Shown here: piece by piece, positions 25,701-39,365 of the stretch
Numbering within the stretch: the first letter of the stretch is position 1
How the letters are laid out: the number at the start of each line of letters is the position of its first letter
Assembly: GCF_021155765.1 (NCBI RefSeq)
Contig: NC_060116.1
Coordinates: forward strand, 3,286,001-3,350,000
Source of the DNA: Diprion similis
Taxonomy: Eukaryota; Arthropoda; Insecta; Hymenoptera; Diprionidae
Direction of reading: 5' to 3'
Length of the DNA stretch: 64,000 bases
The notes under the pieces: model-generated
What the model was told of the DNA's origin: nothing
What the model saw: the letters and a program-made list of their open reading frames with translations, nothing else
The model's database searches: none
Made by a program: the position numbers and the translations under genes

Positions 25701-28700
25701 TTTTTGAGCTTAATGTTTTATTCAATGCTGGGATTTTCAGGTCATTGTGAAATGTATTTAGAAACTAAGCTTGCTTGCTTTATACGATTAGATTTTGAAA
25801 CCGATCAACGCAGTGGGATATGATTAATGTATTCTGTTAGATCTAACCGTAATGAAATCAGTTTGCGCCGATGTGTGTTTGGAACTCGTGTAGATGGAAG
25901 TTTAGTTATCGTTATGCGAATACCACGATACTTGTCGCAGAACTTTGATATGACGTTAGAGTGTTTTGTAACGAACCATGTAATTTTAGATTGCATAATT
26001 GATGTGATAACTCTCGATCAGTTTTCTTCTCAGACATTATATGTATATATATTAGACTGTATAAAAAAAATGGACTATTTTTTTTTTAATGGTATACTGA
26101 AAATATTGTTCAAGGTGACGAAAAAGAAATACCATAAAAATTTTAGATTTTAATATTGATATTTAGAGGTGCCTCATCGCGATTTTCTAATTTCCATAAG
26201 AATAACATGGCAAAAATGGTTCTTGCTCCTTACGATTTTTATAACTAGATAACGATGCGGCGTACAGAAAATTCATAAACATGTTTTTGTAGGAAATTGA
26301 ACGTTCTACAAAAAAGGTCTCTTGTCATTTTACGATAAGTCTACTCCTTCAAAAGTTATTTGAGGTCAAACATCAGCAAAGGATCTCAAATAACTTTTGA
26401 AGTAGATTTATCGTAAAATGACAAGAGACCTTTTTTGTAGAAAGTTCAATTTCCTACAAAAACATGTTTATGAATTTTCTGTACGCCGCGTCGTTATCTA
26501 GTTATAAAAATCGCAAGGAGCAAGAACCATTTTTGCCATGTTATTCTTATGGAAAGTAGAAAATCGCGATGAGGCACCTCTAAATATCAATATTAAAATC
26601 TGAAATTTTTATGGTATTTTTTTTTCGTCACCTTGAACAATATTTTCAGTATACCATTGAAAAAAAAAAAAAATAGTCAATTTTTTTGATACAGTCTAAT
26701 ATATATATTCATACTTTTTCAATGCTAATGTGTCTCGACTCGGCACAGCTACTTACTATCCAATGGAACTGCGCATAAGTAATGTTTAGGGAAAATATTG
26801 AGACGATGAATACTGTGATATTCAGAAGAAAAGAGTGTCGATGAAAAGTATTTCATGTTAGGAATATAAAAACGCTTTTCTAGCGATGAAATTTTTATTT
26901 GCAGTTTTGAGTTTTCAATTTATCTCTTCGCTGAGCTCGTTTGTATGTTGAGCTTTGGTATAAAAAATTCACTCTCAATACTCTCTCTTGTACGTAACAT
27001 ACTTTCAATTCTTTGTAAAAGTTTGTATGATTTTTTATACACATACGTCCTAACACAGATCAGTTTTTTGAACATGTTATCAAAGCGAAGTACTCGACGA
27101 GTTTTTCACCGTATAAAATTTTGTTTTGAAAAAGAATTTAGTCTTTATAATTTGTTCTTAATAGTAAAAAATAATACTGCAATAATACTGCGTGAATCGT
27201 ACATTTTTTTTTCTCGATCCGTCTGGTTTTCTCCAAAACTTTTCTCAAATTTTCCAACGTTGTTCGATAATTCTTGTTTTTGACATTAGTTTTTCCATCT
27301 TGTCTAAAAAAAAACCTCACTTTTCGGAGGAGTCTTATCTCTTGGTACCAAAAGCTCACTTTTCGTAAGCTATAATAATATATTTTCGAACGATGAATTG
27401 TTTATTGTTAGTTTGTAATTAAAGATTACTCACTGCGTCTTGTAGGCTTTGTCAAAGAATTTGGATGCCAAAAGTTTCGAGGTTTGAGATCTGCTCAGTC
27501 TACGAAGAGACTTTCCTCAGTATTCAGAGTGCGGACACGATTTCATTGTATGAATTTAAAGAGAGCGAGACGAGGGAAGGACTGTTTACACCTACGCAAA
27601 ATATCACGTCAAATGGCTTCAGGAATTCGGTTTGCTTTGAAAACGGGTACACAGAGTATCTGATCATCTCCGGCCAGGAACCAGCCCTCTTCGCTTTCAT
27701 GGAAAACGAATTTCTGTTCGACGTTGAGATGGAAAAATTGCTTAGCGGTGAATCATTTCTTCCTTTTTTCAAACTTTCTTTTTTCAACATACTATTCGTG
27801 GATTAAAGTTGAGTGAGACGTACAGTCAGCTGAAGAATATTTCGAAACGCAAACATGACGCAACAAAGGTTTAAAAAGGAAAACTGAAGCTGACAAAGTT
27901 ATCTAAGTATTGTTGCAAAAAAATTCCCTGCGATTCCGGAATTTTTTTCAACTCTGAATTTCAACTGTAAAAACCCTGTTATTGTAACAACATCGGAGAA
28001 ATCACGTTGTTCAATTTTTTTTATCATCCAAATATTTATACATTTAATCCAATTTTGGTAAAAAATAATTTAATTTATTTCTAAATACCCAAAATGGTCA
28101 AAAAGTTGTCCAATCTCAAACAAAATTGAAATTTTTAAAAATTATTTAATTATAACAAAAAGAGTAGTGTACATTTTTCCAAAATTTTTGAATAGCATTT
28201 TTTTTTTGAGTTTTTCAAAATTTCAAAGTTTTTCGAGTACCACGATTGAACAGAAAAATGTTTGAGACGAAAAAATTGCAGTTTTACATCAATTTTGTAA
28301 AAAATTTTGTTTTGTAATTTTTCGAGTTGAAGAAATGACCATTTTTATCAAAAACATACGAAAATTACTTTTTTCGGTCGGTATGTCAGTTTCGATATAT
28401 CTAAGAAAAATTCCAGAAAATACGTTTTCTAGATAGCTCGATTAGTCGTTGTTAATGATTTTCCATAATAATTGATTTTTGTCAGAAAAAAAAACTCGTA
28501 ATAATAAAACAAAGCATAGCTTTGAAACAACGAATTATCAGGTCGTTACAATTGAAATTCAGCGTTTTTAAATTCTCTTCCGTGTCAGGGGAAGTTTTCT
28601 AGTTATATGTAACAAGATTAGCTCAAGTGAGATATATATTCCAAACTTTTTTTCGTCACGTTTTCGTTTCGCCCACTTTCTCGATCTCACTGTACCTTCG

Positions 28701-31700
28701 AGATTTATCCATTAACTAAATCTTACCCCGAATTAGACTTAGGTGAAACTTTGTGGGTGCAATGCTTGCCGGTCCGAACCTATAGAGAGGAATGCCTCCT
28801 TCTTGTGCAATTGAAGAACCTGACAGTCGTCGGTTTTTCTTGGCAGGGTACAAAATTCCAAATCGTTCATCTTCCGCCGATAAATATCGCCGATTTTCAA
28901 CTATCAAAAATCACTCCGATACCGAAGTACGGATTTTTGTTTGAGAACAAACTGGTCAGAGTTGATACCATGTTGTCAGATTTGCCTAGACCCGTGCTCG
29001 ACGAAATGGAGAAAATATTGCAGCTCAAGAATTCTTTGGAGGTATCAAATAAAAATTTCTCAAATCAATCTAACTTCGGTCTTATTTCAAACGGTCACGT
29101 TTTCATCAATTTTTCTAGGAAACATTTATGAAGCAGGAATTTATTTTAGACGAGACGACGAAAAGGTTTGAGAATAGTTATCATAAGAATCCGGTTATCA
29201 CTGGATTCTGGAATTTGTCCAAAGTCAACACCGAGGCCTTGACGATTTCGCACGACGTCATCATCGAGTCTCTTAAAGTTGGCTCAAAAGTATTCTCCAA
29301 ATTTGACGCAGCCTCAGACCTGACTATATTCGATCAACGGTTTCAAATTTTGAAATATAAAATGGAGAAAATCAAAATCATCTCAGAGACAGCTCTGCGT
29401 GTAGATTCGCCGGAAGTTAACTTGAGCAACGGTTTCGTTCTCAACGGTGGAATGGAAGTGCGGGGAACATTGCACGTGAAAAAATCGAGCTTAAAGTTCA
29501 TTAATAACTTTTCAATCGAGAATATACACAATGACTTTGTTAAATATGACAAGAAATTGATTATCAAAGGTCGTAAATCGTTCCCGTCAATCGAGACTGC
29601 CATTTTAAATATCGCCAATATTAACGGGGTACCGATAAACGAATTGATATTCGACACCAAAAGGACGAACTACGAAAACTTTGACTTTACCAACTTGAAT
29701 CATTTGTTCGTTGACGGTAGTCTCAATTTCACCAGCATTAACGGATTCTTGTGGTACAATTTGATGAAGAATGTTGTATGGAAAAATCAACCCGCAGTTA
29801 TACCAGGTCTGACGGTTGTTTATGGGGTACGTGGATGTTGGCAATTCGATGCTTCTACACGGAAGGAAAGGAATTCTTGAACCTACAAAGTAGATTTCGT
29901 CGGAGTCCATTTACTTCAATATTCAATCCCTCATATCTTCCAAATAACTTTAAATTTTCTTTAAACTTTCTTCAAATAAATCTAGAGATTTAGTTGATTC
30001 AAACGAACATCACTTGACTTGGATAATCTTTTCCCTCCGTGTGTAGAATTGCGAAAATGATCGATATGGGGAGAAGTTATGTATGTTGGTGTATTTTTGG
30101 CAGGAAATCTTTGCTGACACTGTTTCGGTTACGACTTTAAACGGTCTCAAATATCCCGAAGAATACGTGCTGCAAAACGGTACGAAGCAGGCGAAAATTT
30201 TTGGACGAAAAACTTTTGGTAACCTCAAGGTAACGAATTTGAAGGGAATAAAAACGATCAATGGCATTCCGTACGATGATTTCATTGTCTTGGACAAGGA
30301 GCAGAAGTTACCTCACCAAATAACGTTTAAGAATTTAACGATAGAGGAAAATTTGCAGGTAATTTTTTACCATCAACTTTTTTTCACTCGAGATCGAGTT
30401 CGTTTTCTATACAGAGCAGAAATAGAAGTTCTAATGTTTCAGAAATTAAAAAATGTTGTGCTCTTGAAAGAAAGAGAAAAAAAAACGAATGTTTAAATTT
30501 ATCGAAAAACAGTTGAAACAAATTTTCTTGCATTCGGAATATTTTTTATATTTCGAAAGATAAAAAAGCCACAGCAACGATTTGCAAAAGCTTTAGGATT
30601 TTGAAAAACGCTATTTCGAGATATCGAAATTTGTGACGTATTAAGAGTTTGCAATCAGCGACGTTAACGTAACGATACATTAAAGAAAAAAAATTCCTTC
30701 TTCCAATTTTCGAATGTCTAAAGGAGTTGAGTTTGAAAAATTTCAACATCTTCACGTTTATAATGGTTTAATAGATTTCAGTTTGTAAAAAAATAGTTAT
30801 TTCGCAACATTAATGTTGCCGAAGATTGAGTTAACAGTAATAGAGCATCAGATATTGCAAATCTAACTTAAACTACAAATTTTGATTTTTCATTCCACGT
30901 ATCGTTGCGTTAACCTTACCAACTTCAATCTCATTATGGTTTAGACCATTCCAGATTATCTCAAATTCGTGAGATAGCATATTTAAAAAAAAATCTATCC
31001 TGTCGTCAACATCATGAACTTATATCGTAAATATAATTTCCAGATAAAAGAATTAATCCAATCAGTCTATAAGACAAGTTTCTGTCTATTTTCTGTACAA
31101 GTTATAGATATTGAATTTTGAAATTGCCTCACGTGTCTATTAATTTTAGTTATATTATCTGGTTGTGAAAAGGATTTGGTACCTTTAAGGTGCTTATAAA
31201 GACGCGTTGTACACCTTGAAAACGCGGGGATGCAAAACTCCTATACCGCTCCAGCGATCAGAGTGAAACTTGGGCAGTTAATGCGTTATTTTGGCAAAAA
31301 GTGGAGCGAATTTTTACTTTTTCAAAATTTTAAAAAAAATTTACAGATTGGTTACCACCCACAGAAATTGGCCAAATTTTTACAGTTGCACTGAATGGAT
31401 TGAACTATCCGGTATGACACCACTCGGCGGTGTTGAAACATACATTTTGAGCTCAGTCCCATGGGATTTGATGGTGAAATGACGAAATGGCAGCTGATCT
31501 GGTTTTCGATTATGAAGAACACCGAAATCTCATTTTGGTGACATTTGTCGGTAACTTTTTACCGACATTACACGCATACATTACCGGCATGCGCGTAATG
31601 TCGGTAACAAATGTCGCCAAAATGAGATTCTGGTGTACTTCGTAATTGAAAACCAGATCAGCTGCCATTTCGCCATTTCACCATCAAACCTCATGAGACT

Positions 31701-34700
31701 GGGCTCAAAATGTATGTTTCAACACCGCCGAGTGGCGTCATGCCGGATAGTTCGATCCATTCAGTGCAACTGTGAAAATTTGGCCAATTTCTGTGGGTGG
31801 TAACCAATCTGTAAATTTTTTTTTAAATTTTGAAAAAGTAAAAATTCGCTTCACTTTTTGCCAAAATAAGTCATCAATTGCCCAAGTTTCACTCTGATCG
31901 CTTGAGCGGTATAGGAGTTTTGCTTCCCCGCGTTTTCGAGGTGTACAACGCGTCTTTATAAGTACCTTAAGAAAATAGCACTGTTAAAACGTTTCTGATT
32001 TGCAACGATTTTAAATAATATATCGACTTTAGATCGACGGACATATAACCGGTATCAAAGTCGATCTAGAAGAACATCGTTTGACGCTGACTGACGTGAA
32101 CGTCATTACCGCCGATACGATGTTCACGAATTTGCACGTCAAGGGGAATTTGATCGTTGAGGATTTAGTGAACGATAAGACCTTGTCGGACTTTGACGAT
32201 ATAATTTGTCAGAACGATGAATACGCCGTGATCACCGGACACAAGACGTTTTTGGGCAACGTTCATATCGATACAAAATTAAAAGTTGCATCAAAAAAGT
32301 ACAACGGGCACCTAATCGACGAATTCGTCACATTCAGTGGCGAACAGGAATTTCCGAGTAAGTTTTTGCGTCCGACGGTTATTCGGGTTAAAAACAAAAA
32401 CAAATTTCCCTTCATTTTTGTAGATCTGAAAAAAATCTCGACCCTCGTAACCTTCGATAAACTGAAATGTAAGCAGTTCAACGACTTGGAGAATCACTTG
32501 GACGGACTTGCGACGATGGGCGATGGTGATTTGTCTAAATGCCCTAAAAAAAAACTGATATTCAAAGTACCCCCGATTCTGGAGGACCTAAGTTTTCGAA
32601 ACTTGAACGGCAAGATTTCAGCACGTAATTTTTTCGCAAAGTTTTCGCAAACTTTTCGAAACGTCTTATTCGATGATCTGGAAGTGGACGAACTTTTCGC
32701 TGGCTATATAACTCCGCAATTCCTGAACAACGTAAATTTCGCCGAGTTTCAGGCGCGCCGAATATCGGCCACAAAATCCCAAGTCCTTACCGGAAATTAC
32801 AGGATAAATAAACTGAAAGTCGGTCGAGTTAAGGCGCGACGGATAAACGATATTTCGCTTACCGATCTCGACAAATTTCGTACCGATTTCGAGGACCTCT
32901 TCGACAGGATATGGAACGGAAAAATGGCGATCGACGTCTTTATCGTCAAAGGACGAGTCCAGGCGGGCAAAATCAACGGCCAATCCGTAGCGGAAATTCA
33001 ATTACGGAATGGGCCGCGGAATGTTCTTGTTGGCGACGGTTTTTACGCAAAAAATTTGGAGGTTCGTGGTCTGGTGAACGGAATAAACCTAACCTCGTTC
33101 ATTTTGGACTCTGTCTTCAGGAGCAAAGACAGCGTCATTTTGACGGGTGAGAAGACCTTCGACCTTCTGGACTGCGAGGTCCTCCAGGTCCCGATTCTGA
33201 ACGGAGTTCCGGTGGAAATTATTCTGAACTCGCGTCTGACCCAAATTTTAACCGGGCCAGTTTTGGTCAAAGGAAGCGTTCGTGTCACCGATTCCTTCGA
33301 CTCGGAGGGAAAAGTGAACGACATTTCGTATCGGAAATTAGTCGAGAGGCTCTCCTACTTGAGGAATAATCACACCTTTAAACTAACCGGTCATTTCCGG
33401 TTTCCCAACGCCGTCGCGATCGACGATCTCCGAGTGCAGGGACTCGTCCAGGGGGTCAACTTCGGCGATTTTATTGAGGGGACCGTCAGGCGAGATGAAG
33501 ATTTCGTCGGAATTTCCGGTACGAAGATATTCACCAATTCTGTAAAGTTTGCAAAAAATTTCACCGTCCTTGACGAAGTCAACGGCTTGGACCTGACGCA
33601 ATTCAATAAAAAGGCTCTGTTCGTCGATAGAGATTTTCATTGCGATTTTGATGTGATTTTTGAAAACGATGTACATCTCGGCGGTGATTTGATCGTCGAA
33701 AAACATTTGGACACACGAACTCTGGCGAATGTCGATATCGAGGAACTCGAATCGAGCGCCATATTTTGCAACCGACCTTCCTATGTGCAAGGTAAATTTT
33801 ATGCAAATTCTTGCACGTTATTTTAGAATCTTAAGGTTTTTAACATTATTTATTGTTGAATACATGTTCTCCGAGGATTTAGTAGCAAATTTATTTCTCG
33901 TGCAATTTTATCTGCAGACTTAATTATTCTTTCGGTCAATGAATTCTTAGCGTTGTAGAGTTTCTTCTCTTTCTTCGATGAAAAAATTTATGTATTGCTA
34001 AAGTAATGCGGTTAATTGTTATTTATAAAAATTCTACCAATTTTCGGCAGCTTAGGATTGTTAGTTTTTCAAAAAAAGATAATTTGTTCAATTATTATTT
34101 ATATGAACGTTGATTATTGATTTTTTGAAACTTTACATCAAATTTTGATTCTGATTTCAAAAATTGTTTTCAGTTTTGAAACAAAATTTCAGTCATTCGA
34201 ATTTTTCATTTCTCAGAAATCTCAAATCAACGAAAAATATAAACTGCTGGCGAGTTCTCGTGTTTGGCATTTCCGAATCATTTTTTCACTGGTCAAATCC
34301 GCGCAAAAACTTACCGACAAAAATTAATCAAAAGAAAAAAACACACGGGTGTCTCTTTATCTTTAATTCGTATTCTTTTCATTTATTCATAATGTATTTG
34401 TACTTGGTTATTTATAATTTTACGCGACGTTAAGAGTCTCAACATTTAATGATTTCCCTATAATTTGAGGAGATATTGAGAAACTCGAACTCTTCGAATC
34501 AACTTCCGATCATAATGAGACCAGTCCAAGCCTTCGAATAAATTTGAACACTCGCGCGGACTGTTTGCACTTCGAAAAAGCAAATTCTCATCGCAAAATA
34601 CGTGATGAAATTCATGCATATAGCGCGGTACCCGTTCAAACAGAATTCTTCGTATGTATGCAAACTTTTAGTGAAATCCGCTTGAATAGGAGAACGGTTT

Positions 34701-37700
34701 ATCAGTAAGTGGACCTACTTAACATGTAGTATATCGCGAACGCTCATTATGATACTAAAAATGCAAATTAAGGAGCTTCGTTGGTTAAAAATCGATCATT
34801 TTTATCAATATCATCATTATATAGTCTTGGATTGAGTATTTATAAAATTACTACATACGTAAGCTTCGAAGATCTATTTAAAAATACGAAAGTAAAATAT
34901 ACTGGAATTATGAACAACGTTTATAGATATCGATGCATTATTTAAAACTATTTCAAAATGGCTGGAAATTAAGCAGATTGATCAATTTCATTATTTTACG
35001 ATGGCTCATTTTATCTAAAAAACTATTTTTGTTTAAATTCACTCATTGTCAGATTTTCTTTTCTTTCGGTATTGGATTCAATAATCAATATTGCCATTTC
35101 GTGATCACAATCGGCATTGATACAATGTTGTAAAATTAAATATTCAACAATATCAATCCGATACAGCAAGTGTTATTGTGAATTTGTATAAAATAGTTTT
35201 CTGAATAAAACGAGACCATCACCGAGTGAATTCAACGGATCTACTAAATGCCATTTTGAATCGATTTGAAATAAAGCTTTCATATTCAAATTCTTGTTTA
35301 TGATCACAGTATTCACTGTTTTTGTACTTTCGAAGACATCTTCGTCTTCGCTTGCGAATACAACAGTTTGATAAATACTCAATAGATAACTATCACTCCA
35401 TGAAATTAGTGATAAGTATAAATTTTTATCCCCTAACCTTTATAAATATTCCGTTTACAATAACACGGAGTGAATATGAACTCAAATTTCTTATTGGAAT
35501 TCCAATTTTGGAGCACAACCATTTACTCCTTGAAAACCGAGAACTGATTTCAGGTGTCTTGACATTTACAAACGTGACGTTTGAGTCTAGCTTGACCGTT
35601 GATTATTTGAATGGCATAAACTTGAATGACGTGATTTCGTTGAAAGAAAATCAGATCATCTCCAATCGCCTGTCCTTCGTTGATGTCACCGTAGAAAATT
35701 TGGGAATCACGGGGACATTAAACGGGCACAACATAAGTGAAATATTTACCAATACCTTTATGGTAAGTAAGATTCCGTTTGGATCTGATTTTATTGACGT
35801 TTGTTTAATATTTATCAACAAACTTTACTGAATATCCTGTCCTTCTTTTACTTTATTAATTATTTTTCTTATTTTTTTTCTATTTTCACGTCAGTTATCC
35901 GGCGATCAAATGATTAATGGAAATTTAGTGCTACACGGAAATGTGCAGATACAAACAAACTTTAATGCGAAATGTATCAACAATATCGACAGATCACAAA
36001 TGGCCACGTTAGATGGCGATGAAAAACTCACTGGTAAAATGTCATTTTTTTTATAATTTTTTCAATAATAATTTTGCAACTTTGGCAAAATCGGGTTGAA
36101 TTCATTTCTCATCTCGACTTCTGTGCTTCTTCGATTTTTCTCTTTTACCAAGTGAGGTTAAAAATTGAAATTGACTGTTAAATATTGAAAGGAAACCTAA
36201 AATTTGACACAAAGTTCTCCCTCTAATTTGGGGATTTTTTTTTTCTCACTCAAACGATCGCAAAACTAAAACCTAAAAAATATTTGAACTCGTTTATGGA
36301 CACGAATTGCCCGTTTTGTAATAATTGGCGCGTGACAAACGCCTGAATTACACAGACCGCAATACTAGAAAGTGATGCGGGTTGAGGCTGTGCAGGCGGA
36401 GCCTAAATTCAAAGGGGGGCTTCGATGATATCGGAACGTTGTTTTACGGTTAATGGATACGTATTGCGCTTCGCGTACTGCACAAAGTGTCACGAGAAAC
36501 GGTAAACGCTGTTTACTTAGTCGAGAATTCGTTCTCTGTGGTTAATTGTACGTCTTATCACGTTTCAGGTACCTTCCAATTTTTGAGTCCGTTAATATTA
36601 AGAGGAAACTTACACGTTGTTGGACTTGTAAATGATATCGATCTCGCGATATGGGAAAGCGAAGCCATTTATACCAGTTTTCCAAAAAAACAATTGATCT
36701 CGGGCGATTGGCTCGTTCGGGGTAATATCACTTTTGAAAAAGACGTCACGGGAAGCGGACTGTTGAACGGTATTGACGTTCGAATTTTGTACGACGAATT
36801 GGAGAAACGAAATTTGGAAATTGACTCGGTAGTGACAGGCGTAAAGGTACAGTAATATTTAAAAATTAACACTGCACTCCTTGTTAATCGATTAATAAAT
36901 TAATAATGCGACGGGTAACAAACGCAGTGGAAATTATGATTCAGATACATTTTTTAATTATCTTTGGTATTCCTGTATTGTTAAGAATGACTGAAGAAAC
37001 TAGTTCCTTGAATATTAACAAGTCACTACTTTTCTGCATAAGTCAACTGTTTTTTTTATTTTATATTCTTCAGGAAAATTTTTGTCGCTTACGAATACGT
37101 AAATTTAATAATTTAATAAAAAAATCTTCAATGTGTGACTATCTCGTGATAAATAAAGCGGAAAAGTATTGATTCTTGACTCAACAACTTCCTTGATTTT
37201 GAGGAAAGCTTGATTCATATTAATGATTTTTTGTTACGCTAATTGTTCAATTTTTCGAGAAGTAATGAAGCTACAATGGCTGAATATGTATTTTCTGTAT
37301 TTTACAATCTTCACTCGTACCGATCCACTGACCTGAGGACACAGAGAATAAACTTTTGAATATAAAATAATACAACAGATAAAATAAATATTATCTGTCC
37401 GTTTTTAGCGTAGCCATTGACCATCGGTGGTTATTTGGAAACCAGTGATTTTTTTTTTTTGATTTTTTTGAGTAGTAAAACAGACTAATTACTCGATATT
37501 TGATCGTAACATGTGATTCACAAACAGTAAAACAAATTTCAGTCGCCTAAACGAACTTCTTTTCATTTGTATACTTATAGTTATGAACTCTATCTGTGTT
37601 CGTCTTCTTTTTATTTATACGCGTTGCTTCTAAAATTTTATTTCATTCGTCGTAGATGGATTTGAAAAGCACTTGCCAGGATCTGACACCTTTACAAAAA

Positions 37701-39333
37701 TATGCCAGTAACCAAATATACAGGTTTAAATACTTCGAGTATCTCCAAATCCTTGAATTCGACATCGCGATCGAAAGTGCACATCAATTCGCAGCAAAAG
37801 ATGCCGGTGAATACCTGTTGATCAATTTGGAGAATTGTTTTTTGAACACATTCGTTTACAACGGATCTGGCTTTACGATCGTATCGAGCAAACGAAATTT
37901 CGACAATGTCGGTAAATGGATCACCTTGGAGTACAAGGATCAGATTTATCTCCTGACCATCGGAACCGGAAACTGTGGAATGAGTTTTGGAAACTTGTGG
38001 AAATTTGAGGAAGACACATTGACTGTTAGTATTTCAATATAGATCATGCATAGTGGATCGATCCACCAACTTTCGACCAGCATCTTAGGGTCCGACATTA
38101 AATATGTTATATAGTGTATTCCTACTAAGGTATTTGAATCCCAAAACCTTTGAGGCTTTAGGTTTTCCCGTTTATGAAAAACGCAACAAATTGATCAATT
38201 TTATCGCGTTTTCGAATTTAACTTCCGATCTCAAATTTTCAGCACCTTCTGTATCGTCACAGAAATGTGACCTTTTTTTCCGCGTGAAATAGTCTCATTT
38301 TTGCGAGTAGGGAACTCATTCTAAGGTAAATTCTCAGAACTTGTTAAGAATGCTCCGTTTTTTTTTTTCTAGAAATTTTCTTTTTTCTAGTGGATGTGAA
38401 AAGCAAGGTGTTTCATGATATAGTCCAGGATATCTTCTTTTTCATACGAAAAAGTAAAAAAAAATTATTTTTCTGGCCAAAATGGATTGATCCATGGCTC
38501 AAAATAGATTTCATGTTAAAAAATATCACACAAAAAATTACGTGGCAGTATTTTTTCCGACGATACGAAGTGCTGAAAATTTCAAGACAAAAGTTGAATT
38601 TGAAATCGCGATACAATTGATCAATGTGATATTCAGAATCCTGTAGATTCGTGGATTTTCATGATTTAATGTACATTTTAACACATCCGAATTGAAGTGA
38701 GATCAAATTTTGACTCCAAAGAACTCTGCGTTCGTTGAAAATTTTCGCCAGCTGTTAGATTTGCGAATCTTTCACATTTCGAATCGGGTTTCGCGTTCTG
38801 CACGTGGAAATTCACTTTCCAATGCGCGTTTCTTCGTCGCCGGCTTTCGCATTAAGTACTCGTATTGCACTCTCACACGGCTCGATTCTCGTTTTAGCAT
38901 ATCTTGGATCTTGGAAGAATTAAAGACGCCAAGAAGATCGGCGAACACGCATTCCTGCTTATCTCCAAGGAGAGATTGGAAAAGTGGTCGATCGAGGATT
39001 TGCATCGCGGCTTATACGGGAACTCGACTTCATATTTCCCGGCCGATGAACGGATGCGGTTTGTCCCAAATACGGAGAGAATATTGCTCGTCGATCAGGA
39101 TCACATTCGCGAATTTCATCCCCTATATCTGAATCACACCAGCCTCTGGAACCACTTTAGAGATAGTTCGATTTTGGGCTTGCAGGCGGGTGTCTTTCGA
39201 AACGAAATGTTCCTCTACTACGACGAAGGAGTCAGTGAAAATAACGCCTTTGTAAGTCCGGCCTTTTCGTATTTCCATAAACCATAATTTTTCTAATTTT
39301 AAGGGGTAAAACCATTGCAAAAATCTGAGAAAA

Positions 39334-39365
<32 letters not shown>

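Noticed and set aside
27465..33826. Many opposite-strand frames under the large secreted gene
   Set aside because: They are shadows of the plus-strand exons, whose phases, splice sites and repeat pattern support only the plus-strand reading.
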